NCBI GenBank assembly: GCA_934255105.1 | Contig: CAKQNH010000240.1 | Coordinates: forward strand, 1-7,088 | Direction of reading: 5' to 3' | DNA from: an uncultured Pirellulaceae bacterium | GTDB lineage: Bacteria > Planctomycetota > Planctomycetia > Pirellulales > Pirellulaceae | Length of the DNA: 7,088 nucleotides | Shown: positions 1 through 6,404 of the stretch, piece by piece | Layout of the letters: each line of letters starts with the position of its first letter | How positions within the stretch are numbered: the stretch's first letter is position 1 | Made by a program: the position numbers and the translations under genes | Notes under the pieces: model-generated | Database searches by the model: none | Told to the model about the DNA's origin: nothing | Seen by the model: the letters and a program-made list of their open reading frames with translations, nothing else

Positions 1-747
1 GGCTGGCATTGGCAAACTAAGACAACTGGGCTGAGACCCCGAACACATCGCGCGGCGGCCTTAATCTTCGCAAGCTATGAAAACGTCGCAAACGACTTCA
101 ATCTACCGTTGGCTACGCACGTGTGGTTCAACTTTGACCGCGCCGGTGCTGAGCCTGAGCGCATCGCTGCCGACTTGAAGGCCCTGACAACAAAACATGT
201 CGCCGGTCCTTCCACAGATTCAGGTGCGAGCGACTCCGCTGAAGCAAACTCGATTGCTACAGGGGAGTCGCGGGTGATTACTGTGCAGAGCATTCGTGAA
301 CAACTGCGCAGTATTGCGCGCCGATGGTTGTGGATCGTGAGTCAAGTGCCGCTGCTCGCCTTGGTGATTGCATCTTTGGGTGTGCTCAATATCATGCTCG
401 CCTCCGTCAGAGCGCGGCGTTGGGAATACGGCGTGATGCGCGCGATCGGCATCGATCAAGGACAGCTAACGCGATCGATTTTAGTCGAGGGAGCATTGCT
501 CGCCACCGTCGCCTCCATATTAAGCATTCTCTTCGGCATTATGGCTGGCTGGTGCGGCTGCGGTCTGGCGCAATACATCAGTTTTTTTGGCGGACTGCAT
601 CCTCCTTTGGTGATTCCTGCTCTGCCCATCCTGCTTGGAGTCTCCATGACTGTGCTGCTGGGCGTTCTCAGCGCCTGTGCGCCAGCCCTAATGATCGGGC
701 AATCAAAACCGCTGACGCTTCTGCTGCATGCTGCGGACTCACTGTAA
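1..747 (+). CDS. FtsX/MacB-like ABC transporter permease, C-terminal part (5' truncated by window edge)
   Basis: This is the inner-membrane subunit of a MacB/LolCDE-type ABC transporter, a family that uses cytoplasmic ATP hydrolysis to drive conformational work on periplasmic substrates or lipoproteins. Frame 1 is open from the first base to TAA at 745-747, giving 248 visible residues, so the TTG at 109 is not a true start. The first ~100 residues, including a GWHW stretch, resemble the end of the periplasmic MacB core domain. An FtsX domain follows with three predicted membrane helices at about residues 110-136, 160-186 and 202-228. Between the first two lies the conserved cytoplasmic loop [12 protein letters not shown] (about 139-150), which normally contacts the ATPase. 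The matching ATPase is at 1873-2646, separated by the DUF1559 gene. The N-terminal helix and most of the periplasmic domain lie outside the window. The transported substrate cannot be inferred. Confidence 0.9.
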   Translation, partial: GWHWQTKTTGLRPRTHRAAALIFASYENVANDFNLPLATHVWFNFDRAGAEPERIAADLKALTTKHVAGPSTDSGASDSAEANSIATGESRVITVQSIREQLRSIARRWLWIVSQVPLLALVIASLGVLNIMLASVRARRWEYGVMRAIGIDQGQLTRSILVEGALLATVASILSILFGIMAGWCGCGLAQYISFFGGLHPPLVIPALPILLGVSMTVLLGVLSACAPALMIGQSKPLTLLLHAADSL

Positions 748-787
748 TTTCCTTACCTCGCAAACTAGAACGAAAGATTCTTTACCT

Positions 788-1825
788 ATGTCATCTACCC
801 GTCCACATCTAAAGTCGCGAGCTTTTACTCTGGTCGAATTGCTGGTGGTGATTGCCATCATCGGAGTGCTGGTTGGGCTGCTGCTGCCGGCAGTACAAGC
901 GGCTCGCGAGGCTGCCCGGCGCATGCAGTGCAGCAATAACCTAAAGCAACTAGGATTGGCCATGCACAATTATGCGTTGACCTACCAGGAGATGCTTCCT
1001 AACGCAGGTTGGTCTTATCCCGGCGGCTATCCAAACGATTATTCACCGATAGCCAAACTGCTCCCGTTTAGCGAACAGCAGAATTTGTTCAACCTGGTTG
1101 ACTTCAGCATTTACATGGGACATCCGGGTAGGGCCGACTTGCCTATAGGCCTTCGCGCTGCAGCGGCAACACCAGTCCCGTTTTTCTACTGCCCCAGTGA
1201 TGGCGAGACGCCAGTTCATAATTTGACACTCCCTTCAGGCGCGATTATTCCAGTTGCAGGTGCCAATTATGCGATGAACCAAGGCAGCGGGATGGATGGA
1301 CAGTTTCACCCTAGCTTCGGGGCAGCGGATGGATTGTGCTGGGTTGACTCGAAGAACCGTTTCGCGTCGCTCACAGATGGGACGAGCAACACTCTCGCGT
1401 TTACTGAGTCGCTGCGGGGATCTGTCACGACGCCCAGTTCTGTGACACCGACACGCACAGAAGTTCAACACCTACGCGGCGCAACGTCGCCATCGGCTGC
1501 TCTGCTTGCGCTCGCCGATGCTGGTGATCTCACCGCCATGCTCCCCAGTATACCTAGCTGGAATGCGAGTCGGTTGATGTTCTGGCTGCGCGGTTGTTCG
1601 CCTGATGGTCCAGTAATGAATGGCCGCCTAGTACCCAATGCTCCTGTTCCCGACTTGGTGAGAGGCTCATCAAAAGCTACCGCCGCGCGCAGCAATCACA
1701 CCGGCGGTGTCGAAGCGTGCTATGCCGATGGCAGTGTTCACTTTGTCTCTGACTCCATCGATCGAGTGACTTGGCACGCTATGTGGACAAGATCAGGCGG
1801 TGAAGTCGTATCACTCCCTGAATAG
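788..1825 (+). CDS. DUF1559 prepilin-type N-terminal cleavage/methylation domain protein (H-X9-DG type)
   Basis: This 345-residue protein belongs to the large DUF1559 family of planctomycetes, whose members look like type II/IV pseudopilins but mostly have unknown jobs. Residues 12-19 read A|FTLVELL, a class III signal for prepilin peptidase, with Glu17 at position +5. A hydrophobic helix covers about 18-37, followed by the family-typical [16 protein letters not shown]. The C-terminus has the H-X9-DG motif (His304, Asp314-Gly315). The ATG at 788 is preferred over the in-frame ATG at 728 because it leaves a short basic leader ([12 protein letters not shown]) and does not overlap the permease gene; no clear Shine-Dalgarno sequence is visible. 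The residue before the cleavage site is Ala, where Gly is usual. The gene lies 40 bases after the permease and 47 bases before the ATPase, which suggests co-transcription with the transporter. Family assignment is firm; function is unknown. Confidence 0.95.
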   Translation: MSSTRPHLKSRAFTLVELLVVIAIIGVLVGLLLPAVQAAREAARRMQCSNNLKQLGLAMHNYALTYQEMLPNAGWSYPGGYPNDYSPIAKLLPFSEQQNLFNLVDFSIYMGHPGRADLPIGLRAAAATPVPFFYCPSDGETPVHNLTLPSGAIIPVAGANYAMNQGSGMDGQFHPSFGAADGLCWVDSKNRFASLTDGTSNTLAFTESLRGSVTTPSSVTPTRTEVQHLRGATSPSAALLALADAGDLTAMLPSIPSWNASRLMFWLRGCSPDGPVMNGRLVPNAPVPDLVRGSSKATAARSNHTGGVEACYADGSVHFVSDSIDRVTWHAMWTRSGGEVVSLPE

Positions 1826-1872
1826 ACGCCTATCCGCTAATCCCCTCAAGCAATCCAGTGAGAAACTAAAAC

Positions 1873-2646
1873 ATGGCGAACAGCGACCCTATCTTAAGAA
1901 TTTGCAATTTAACCAAAACGTTTCGGCAGGGCGTTCGGCAAGTCTCTGCTCTGCGGGACGTAAATCTATCCATTGATGGTGGTACTTCACTGGCAATTAT
2001 GGGTGCGAGCGGATCAGGTAAAAGCACTCTGTTGCATCTGATTGCGGGGTTAACTCGCCCCGATGCTGGAGAGATATTCGTCGAAGGCAACGACTTGTTT
2101 GCGATGCGGGATGCGACGTTAACGCGTTTCCGCCGCGACAATATCGGACTCGTTTTTCAATCCTTCAATCTAGTGCCGGCACTTTCCGCTGAGGACAACA
2201 TCCTCCTACCGCTGCTTTCTGCCGGACGCAAATGCGAACCGCAGCGAGTCACCGAACTGCTGCAATATCTGGGCATAGCGGACCGTCGCTCCCACCGTCC
2301 CGATGCACTCAGTGGAGGTGAACAACAGCGCGTCGCAATTGCCCGCGCTTTGATTAACGAACCGGCACTGATTCTAGCTGACGAACCCACTGGCAGTCTC
2401 GATTCCCAGAACGGTGAAGCGATTTGTAGATTGCTACGCAAGATCTCGGAGGACCAAAACAGGACGATTGTCACGGTCACCCATGAGCCAAGCGTCGCTA
2501 TCTGGGCTGACTATGTAGTCGTTCTCAAAGACGGGCAAATTGTCAGCCGGTTCTCGACATCCGAGTATCCGGACACGGCGTCGCTGGCCGCCCACTATCT
2601 TGAGCTCGTCTCTACCAACTCGCCGCCGACTTCTGTGCACGCTTAA
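1873..2646 (+). CDS. ABC transporter ATP-binding protein, MacB/LolD family
   Basis: This is the cytoplasmic ATPase subunit (257 residues) expected to pair with an FtsX-type permease such as the one ending at 747. All nucleotide-binding motifs are intact: Walker A GASGSGKST (44-52), Q-loop Gln96 in FQSFNL, signature LSGGEQQ (146-152), Walker B LILADE (166-171) with catalytic Glu171, D-loop SLD (175-177) and H-loop His204 in VTHEP. The order and the FQSFNLVP and ADEPTGSLD contexts are typical of the LolD/MacB/FtsE group rather than of nutrient importers. The length is slightly above the usual ~225-235 because of a C-terminal tail (about 230-257) without a recognised domain. ATG at 1873 is the natural start, 7 residues before the first beta strand of the fold. 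The downstream stop is followed by a long non-coding gap, so the ABC transcription unit probably ends here. No substrate can be assigned. Confidence 0.95.
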   Translation: MANSDPILRICNLTKTFRQGVRQVSALRDVNLSIDGGTSLAIMGASGSGKSTLLHLIAGLTRPDAGEIFVEGNDLFAMRDATLTRFRRDNIGLVFQSFNLVPALSAEDNILLPLLSAGRKCEPQRVTELLQYLGIADRRSHRPDALSGGEQQRVAIARALINEPALILADEPTGSLDSQNGEAICRLLRKISEDQNRTIVTVTHEPSVAIWADYVVVLKDGQIVSRFSTSEYPDTASLAAHYLELVSTNSPPTSVHA

Positions 2647-2751
2647 GCAATGCTCTATGCCCATGCAGGCTAACGGTCACAACTAGGTCCATTTGGCTGT
2701 CGGCCGGTTCGGTTTGAATCACGCTGGCGACGCTCCCGTCTGCGTAGCAGT

Positions 2752-2774
2752 TTGATCGTGCAGATGATGATCAA
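2752..2774. repeat. Small inverted repeat TTGATC / GATCAA
   Basis: TTGATC at 2752-2757 is matched exactly by GATCAA at 2769-2774 with an 11-base spacer. It sits 13 bases before the predicted -35 box, so it could be an upstream regulator site or a weak hairpin ending the ABC transcript. There is no T-tract. A 6-base repeat of this kind can easily occur by chance. Confidence 0.2.
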
Positions 2775-2786
2775 GAGTGGCCCCCC

Positions 2787-2815
2787 TTGAAACAAGTCAA
2801 ACCGACAAGTATCCT
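2787..2815 (+). promoter_or_regulatory. Sigma70-like promoter for the PepSY-DUF2271-DUF4198 operon
   Basis: A -35 box TTGAAA (2787-2792, 5 of 6 consensus bases) and a -10 box TATCCT (2810-2815, 4 of 6) are separated by exactly 17 bases, the optimal spacing. Transcription would start near 2821-2823, inside the Fur-like inverted repeat. An AT-rich ATATAAAAT stretch (2832-2840) also resembles a -10 but lacks a -35 at suitable distance. Placement just upstream of the first gene of block B supports the call; no experimental evidence is available. Confidence 0.5.
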
Positions 2816-2817
2816 AC

Positions 2818-2836
2818 ATTGTTGATTCTCAATATA
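2818..2836. promoter_or_regulatory. Candidate Fur-type operator
   Basis: The minus strand of this stretch reads TATATTGAGAATCAACAAT. Its core TGAGAATCA matches the classical Fur-box core TGATAATCA at 8 of 9 bases; over the full 19-base consensus I count about 12 matches, the right half being weak. On the + strand it contains TTGA-TTC-TCAA (2822-2832), nested within ATTG/CAAT. It lies directly after the predicted -10 box, over the expected transcription start, where a repressor would block initiation. The downstream genes belong to families often under iron control. This is a motif match by eye only. Confidence 0.4.
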
Positions 2837-2940
2837 AAATCCAAACGCAGCAAGCCACGCGCTCAGTTTCTCACTTGCGCCCTAGCCAGCCACGCGGATC
2901 CCGACTCGGAAGACTTTCTCCGGACGTGGTCCAATTTCTT

Positions 2941-2949
2941 AAGGCAAGG
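2941..2949 (+). promoter_or_regulatory. Ribosome binding site supporting the GTG start at 2953
   Basis: AAGGCAAGG holds two AAGG units; the first ends 8 bases before GTG 2953. No such sequence precedes the upstream TTG at 2875. This favours the shorter PepSY protein. Confidence 0.45.
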
Positions 2950-2952
2950 TAC

Positions 2953-3615
2953 GTGACGCAAATCTCCCATTTAGAGCAAACACCCGCCAGGCCGCCGGTT
3001 CGTAAACGCCGCCGACGCTCGGGCTGGCTGCGTTTGCTCATCCACTCGCATTGGATGAGCTCAGCGATCAGCCTCGTGGGCATGGTACTGTTTGCCATTA
3101 CGGGCATTACGCTCAATCATGCATCCCAAATTGAAACCAAGCCGGTGATCGTCAGCCGCACGGCCGAGCTGCCAGCGCCACTACAGCGGGAGCTGGCTGA
3201 TAGGGAGCAGCAAGGTTCAGCCATGTTGCCGTCCCAGTTGGCTGATTGGCTGGCAGAGCAATTCTCAGTTCGCGCCGGGGGACGCCAGGCGGACTGGTCC
3301 ACAGACGAAATATATCTGTCAATGCCGGCCCCCGGTGCAGACACGTGGTTGGCCATCGATCGCAACAGCGGCGTTGTAGAGTTCGAATCCGCCAGCCGCG
3401 GCTGGGTTGCCTTTTTCAATGACTTGCACAAAGGGCGACACACGGGAACCGCTTGGAGCTGGTTCCTAGACGTGTTCGCCATCGCCACGTTGGTGTTTTG
3501 TGTCACTGGACTATTGCTGCTTTACGAACGCGCCAAGCATCGTCGATGGACCTGGCCGCTGGTTGGCTTGGGGCTGATTGCGCCGTGGCTGTTGATTATC
3601 TTTTTAATCCATTGA
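2953..3615 (+). CDS. PepSY-associated transmembrane helix protein
   Basis: A 220-residue inner-membrane protein of the PepSY-associated TM group, relatives of which include proteins implicated in ferric-siderophore reduction and metal handling. A strongly basic cytoplasmic patch (RKRRRRS, about 17-23) precedes helix 1 (about 37-54), which ends in the family-typical TGITLNH. An extracytoplasmic region (about 55-165) includes a PepSY-like part with [13 protein letters not shown] and then [11 protein letters not shown]. Helix 2 (about 169-191) contains [17 protein letters not shown], also typical, and helix 3 (about 201-219) ends the protein. Histidines at 31, 33, 56, 159 and 163 flank the helices and could bind haem or metal; this is not demonstrated. 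GTG 2953 was chosen from the AAGG site and the leader length; TTG 2875 is an alternative adding 26 residues. The stop is 29 bases before the DUF2271 start, consistent with one operon. Confidence 0.85.
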   Translation: MTQISHLEQTPARPPVRKRRRRSGWLRLLIHSHWMSSAISLVGMVLFAITGITLNHASQIETKPVIVSRTAELPAPLQRELADREQQGSAMLPSQLADWLAEQFSVRAGGRQADWSTDEIYLSMPAPGADTWLAIDRNSGVVEFESASRGWVAFFNDLHKGRHTGTAWSWFLDVFAIATLVFCVTGLLLLYERAKHRRWTWPLVGLGLIAPWLLIIFLIH

Positions 3616-3644
3616 CCTGTTTTATGGAAAGTGAGTTTCCTTCG

Positions 3645-4196
3645 ATGAAACCCATCAAATATCGCACGCAGATCCTGCCATCGCTGGCACTGTCGAGTAT
3701 CGCCCTGTGTGCCGTTGCCTATGCTCAAAGTAGCTCTGCTAAGTTGGAGGCAAGCGTGGAGATCCCACGCCTAAATGTCTCCGAGTACCATCGCCCCTAC
3801 GTTGCGGTTTGGATTCAGAACAAAGAGCGAGAAGTCGCTGCGAATCTAAGCGTGTGGTATCAAATGAGTGACGGCCCCGAAGGCGAAGGGACTAAGTGGT
3901 TGCCCGACCTGCGGCAGTGGTGGCGGCGTTCCGGACGCAGTTTGGAACTGCCTATCGACGGTGTGTCCGGGGCCACTCGCCCGGCCGGCAAGCATTCGCT
4001 GAAATTCTCTGGCGACGATGAGCGACTCGCCAAACTCGCGCCCGGCGAGTACGAGTTAGTCGTCGAAGCGGCGCGCGAAGTCGGCGGTCGCGAATTGATC
4101 CAACTCCCCTTCACTTGGCCACCCACTAAAGTATCTACCGCTACCGCTGCTGGCCTAAGTGAACTGGGCGAAATTAGCTTGACCCTAACACCCTAG
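3645..4196 (+). CDS. DUF2271 domain-containing secreted protein
   Basis: A 183-residue exported protein. Residues 1-27 form a Sec signal peptide (basic MKPIKYR, hydrophobic 10-25, likely cleavage AYA|Q). The mature part matches DUF2271: [11 protein letters not shown] (48-58), LSVWYQ (68-73), [14 protein letters not shown] (84-97), [15 protein letters not shown] (105-119) and a closing [14 protein letters not shown] segment resembling a FlgD-like beta sandwich. The function of DUF2271 is not established, but it commonly travels with PepSY and DUF4198 genes, as here. The segment Asp105-G-V-S-G-A-Thr111 fits the Dxx(S/T)GA(T/S) consensus recognised by ApbE flavin transferases, so covalent FMN on Thr111 is possible. 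ATG 3645 gives a compact signal peptide; the in-frame ATG 3624 would add seven residues. Earlier in-frame codons overlap the PepSY gene and encode no family sequence. Confidence 0.9.
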   Translation: MKPIKYRTQILPSLALSSIALCAVAYAQSSSAKLEASVEIPRLNVSEYHRPYVAVWIQNKEREVAANLSVWYQMSDGPEGEGTKWLPDLRQWWRRSGRSLELPIDGVSGATRPAGKHSLKFSGDDERLAKLAPGEYELVVEAAREVGGRELIQLPFTWPPTKVSTATAAGLSELGEISLTLTP

Positions 4197-4216
4197 TTAT
4201 CGTCGTCGACCACAAC

Positions 4217-4226
4217 GTGACGTCAC
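4217..4226. repeat. Perfect 10-base palindrome GTGACGTCAC
   Basis: GTGACGTCAC lies in the 74-base gap between the DUF2271 and DUF4198 genes, 21 bases after the DUF2271 stop. It could be a dimeric regulator site for an internal promoter or simply chance; no clear -35/-10 pair is visible around it. Confidence 0.25.
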
Positions 4227-4259
4227 TACCTTTCAAACCTACTGCCAGTGTTTTCCTTT

Positions 4260-4264
4260 GGAGA
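4260..4264 (+). promoter_or_regulatory. Shine-Dalgarno of the DUF4198 gene
   Basis: GGAGA ends 6 bases before ATG 4271. It decides the start against the in-frame GTG at 4217, which lacks such a site and would bury the signal peptide behind 18 extra residues. Confidence 0.7.
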
Positions 4265-4270
4265 ATTATT

Positions 4271-5077
4271 ATGAAGAAGATTTTACTTCCCTTGTTGGTA
4301 TTTGGACTGTTCATTCCACAGGTAAGCCACGCGCACAAGGTGTGGCTCAGACCATCGCAGACCGTGCTTTCTGGTAATGACCCCTGGGTCACAGTCGATG
4401 CGGCAGTCTCGAATGATCTGTTCTACTTCAATCACTTCCCGCTGCCGCTCGAAGGTTTGGTAATCACAGCACCCGATGGTCAGGCGGTTGAATCGCAAAA
4501 CCAGTTGGTGGGCAAGTACCGCAGCGTATTTGATTTGCCTTTAACACAGACTGGTACCTACCGCATCGCCGTGGTCCACGAGGGTCTGTTCGCTAGTTGG
4601 CAGGAGGATGGCCAGGCTCGTCGCTTTCGTGGCAACCTAGTAACGTTTGAGCAGCAAGTACCCGCAAATGCGAGCGAGTTGAAAGTCACAGAAAGCTTGG
4701 GTCGCATTGAGACCTTCGTCACTAATGGTGGGCCGACCGAAGCAGCGCTGCAACCAACCGGCAAAGGGATCGAACTCGTCCCCGTCACACATCCCAACGA
4801 TCTCTACGCTGGTGAACAGGCCACATTTCAGTTATTGGTCAACGGGCAGCCCAAGCCAGGCTTGGAGATTGAAGTCGTCCGCGGCGAAACTCGCTACCGC
4901 AATGCGCAAGACGAAATGCAAGTGACCACCGATGCGGACGGTAAATTCTCTGTCACTTGGCCCGAACCAGGCATGTACTGGCTGGAGACCAGCGTAGAAG
5001 ACGACCAGGCACAGATCTCGCAAGCGCAGGGCCGAAGGATGAGCTACGCAGCTACGCTGGAGGTCTTACCTCAGTAA
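4271..5077 (+). CDS. DUF4198 domain-containing periplasmic protein
   Basis: A 268-residue exported protein. Residues 1-21 are a clear signal peptide (MKK, hydrophobic 4-16, cleavage after VSHA). The mature protein would begin His22-Lys-Val-Trp-Leu, the AHxxWLxP hallmark of DUF4198, a family named after domains in nickel-uptake-linked proteins and also found beside iron-uptake genes. The N-terminal half is beta-rich and includes [15 protein letters not shown] (46-60). The C-terminal half is an Ig-like or carboxypeptidase-regulatory-like fold with [20 protein letters not shown] (197-216), [21 protein letters not shown] and [11 protein letters not shown] (about 256-265), the closing signature. 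It follows DUF2271 by 74 bases and precedes the repeat protein by 88. A role in periplasmic metal binding or presentation is the likeliest inference from family and context; the ligand is unknown. An N-terminal histidine in the mature protein would be well placed to ligate a metal. Confidence 0.9.
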   Translation: MKKILLPLLVFGLFIPQVSHAHKVWLRPSQTVLSGNDPWVTVDAAVSNDLFYFNHFPLPLEGLVITAPDGQAVESQNQLVGKYRSVFDLPLTQTGTYRIAVVHEGLFASWQEDGQARRFRGNLVTFEQQVPANASELKVTESLGRIETFVTNGGPTEAALQPTGKGIELVPVTHPNDLYAGEQATFQLLVNGQPKPGLEIEVVRGETRYRNAQDEMQVTTDADGKFSVTWPEPGMYWLETSVEDDQAQISQAQGRRMSYAATLEVLPQ

Positions 5078-5152
5078 ACACTCGACTGCTCGGCAAACAT
5101 CGCATTCAAAGCCGTTTCTGTATTAGCCAGCCCGTTTCCAACTAAGTCTCTT

Positions 5153-5158
5153 GGAGAG
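5153..5158 (+). promoter_or_regulatory. Shine-Dalgarno of the repeat-protein gene
   Basis: GGAGAG ends 7 bases before ATG 5166, a strong site that fixes the start. Confidence 0.7.
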
Positions 5159-5165
5159 ATGAACG

Positions 5166-6311
5166 ATGAAAGCTTGTCAATTTCGAAAAACCATGTGCGG
5201 GCTCCTGCTGGCCTGTACTGTATGGTCTGCTACAGCCTTTAGCACTTGGCTCCCATCACAAGTCGCAGCTCAAGCTCCAGCCCAGCTCAATGCAGACCGC
5301 GACAGGATTGTCAGCAAAGCCATTGCGTACTTGCGAACGCGAGGGCAAACCAACGATGGAGCGTTTAGCCCAAAGATCGGCATTGGTGTCACTGCCTTGG
5401 CAGGCACAGCGCTGATCCAAAACGGCGTCCCACTGAGCGACCCAATGTTGGCCAACGCTGTTAAGCTAGTGGCCGGTGCGGCTCGCGAGGATGGGGGTAT
5501 ACATGCTCCCGATTCGCGACTGAAGATGTACGAAACGTGCGTTGCTGTACAGTGCTTGCAAGTCGCCAATAGCAATGGCCAGTACGATGCAATTTTGGCC
5601 AAAGCAGCAAAGTTCTTGAAGGGTGAGCAGTTCGACGAGGCCGATGGTCTCGATCCTTCCGACTCAGCGTATGGGGGTGCCGGCTACGGCGGTAAATCGC
5701 GTCCAGACTTATCCAATACCGCCTTTCTAGTCGATGCGTTGAGTAGTATGAAGGACAGCGACAACGACGAGGCGATTGCCAAGGCACTGATTTTCATCTC
5801 GCGATGCCAGAACCTAGAATCGCCACATAACACCAGTCCGGAGGCAGCCAAGATCAACGATGGAGGGTTCTACTATACGGTCTCCGATGGTGGCGTCTCA
5901 CCAGCCGGAGAAACGCCCGATGGCGGCCTGCGGAGCTATGGCTCGATGACCTATGCGGGGCTTAAAAGCATGTTATACGCTGGACTCGAGCCCGACGATC
6001 CACGCGTCGACGCAGCCCTCACTTGGATCAAGAAGCACTACACGCTGGATTCTAACCCCGGCCTGGGAGATGCTGGCCTGTATTACTACTATCATCTGTT
6101 CGCCAAAGCGCTGGATGTAGCCGAGCTAGATGATTTCACTGACGCGGCAGGCGAGGAGCACGATTGGCGAGCTGAACTGGTCGAGCACTTAGGCAAACTG
6201 CAAGCCGCCGACGGGTCCTGGACGAACTCCAATTCGCGTTGGATGGAGGCCGATCCGAACTTGGCCACGGTGTTCAGTTTGATGGCCCTCAGCCACTGCC
6301 AAGAGCAGTGA
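5166..6311 (+). CDS. Secreted prenyltransferase/squalene-oxidase repeat (alpha/alpha toroid) protein
   Basis: A 381-residue exported protein. An N-terminal signal peptide (about 1-37: basic start, hydrophobic 10-25, AAQA cleavage region) is followed by QW-like repeats of the squalene cyclase/prenyltransferase superfamily: TNDGAFSPKIGIGVTALAG (62-80), EDGGIHAPDSRLKMYETCVAVQ (108-129), GYGGKSRPDLSNTAFLVDAL (173-192), NDGGFYYTVSDGG (231-243), GSMTYAGLKSMLYAGL (259-274), and ADGSWTNSNSRW (348-359) with a closing ATVFSLMALSH helix. In true squalene-hopene cyclases the DxDDTA acid motif lies at the position where this protein has DLSNTA (181-186), and no other DxDD is present, so terpene cyclisation is unlikely. 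Proteins of this build are common in planctomycetes and have no assigned activity; the toroid may bind a ligand or protein. Its position as fourth gene after PepSY-DUF2271-DUF4198 suggests co-expression. The fold call is firm, the role open. Confidence 0.88.
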   Translation: MKACQFRKTMCGLLLACTVWSATAFSTWLPSQVAAQAPAQLNADRDRIVSKAIAYLRTRGQTNDGAFSPKIGIGVTALAGTALIQNGVPLSDPMLANAVKLVAGAAREDGGIHAPDSRLKMYETCVAVQCLQVANSNGQYDAILAKAAKFLKGEQFDEADGLDPSDSAYGGAGYGGKSRPDLSNTAFLVDALSSMKDSDNDEAIAKALIFISRCQNLESPHNTSPEAAKINDGGFYYTVSDGGVSPAGETPDGGLRSYGSMTYAGLKSMLYAGLEPDDPRVDAALTWIKKHYTLDSNPGLGDAGLYYYYHLFAKALDVAELDDFTDAAGEEHDWRAELVEHLGKLQAADGSWTNSNSRWMEADPNLATVFSLMALSHCQEQ

Positions 6312-6358
6312 GCGTTCCCCGAGGGTGATGCGTTGTCGTGCTCAGAGAATTAACGTGG

Positions 6359-6389
6359 GGCCTGCTCTGTCGCTAGTTCATGGCAGGCC
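6359..6389. terminator. Possible hairpin between convergent genes
   Basis: GGCCTGC (6359-6365) pairs exactly with GCAGGCC (6383-6389) across a 17-base loop. It lies in the 93-base gap between the stop of the repeat protein and the stop of the minus-strand dehydrogenase, the expected place for a bidirectional terminator. No T-tract follows on either strand and the loop is long, so this is weak. Confidence 0.3.
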
Positions 6390-6404
6390 AGACAATGCCA
6401 ATGA

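Larger units (their letters stand above)
2647..2952. other. Intergenic region between the ABC block and the PepSY operon
   Basis: About 306 bases with no credible gene on either strand. The first half (2647-2780) shows only a small inverted repeat and no convincing terminator with a T-tract. The second half holds the promoter at 2787-2815 and the Fur-like site at 2818-2836. The remainder (about 2837-2940) would be a 5' untranslated leader of roughly 130 bases, if the GTG start at 2953 is right. An in-frame TTG at 2875 could extend the downstream protein by 26 residues, but those residues do not look like the N-terminus of this family. Confidence 0.6.

Noticed and set aside
109..747. A complete permease gene beginning at TTG 109
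   Set aside because: The frame is open to base 1 and the upstream residues look like the MacB periplasmic domain, so the gene is cut by the window edge and not started here.
324..812. Open frame of 162 codons overlapping the permease
   Set aside because: It is a shadow of the permease in another frame, with no recognisable domain and a composition unlike a real protein.
2832..2840. ATATAAAAT as the -10 box of the block B promoter
   Set aside because: At 17-base spacing the -35 position holds TATCCT, so TTGAAA-N17-TATCCT is the better pair.
3117..3506. Minus-strand open frame of 129 codons opposite the PepSY gene
   Set aside because: It lies entirely antisense to a well-supported gene and shows no family resemblance.
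3453..3644. N-terminal extension of the DUF2271 protein overlapping the PepSY gene
   Set aside because: The extension lies in an alternative frame of the PepSY coding region, has no family sequence, and would hide a clear signal peptide that starts at 3645.
1..6311. A single system uniting the ABC/DUF1559 block and the PepSY block
   Set aside because: The strand is shared, but a ~300-base gap with its own promoter separates them. No sequence feature links the two, so a common role would be speculation.
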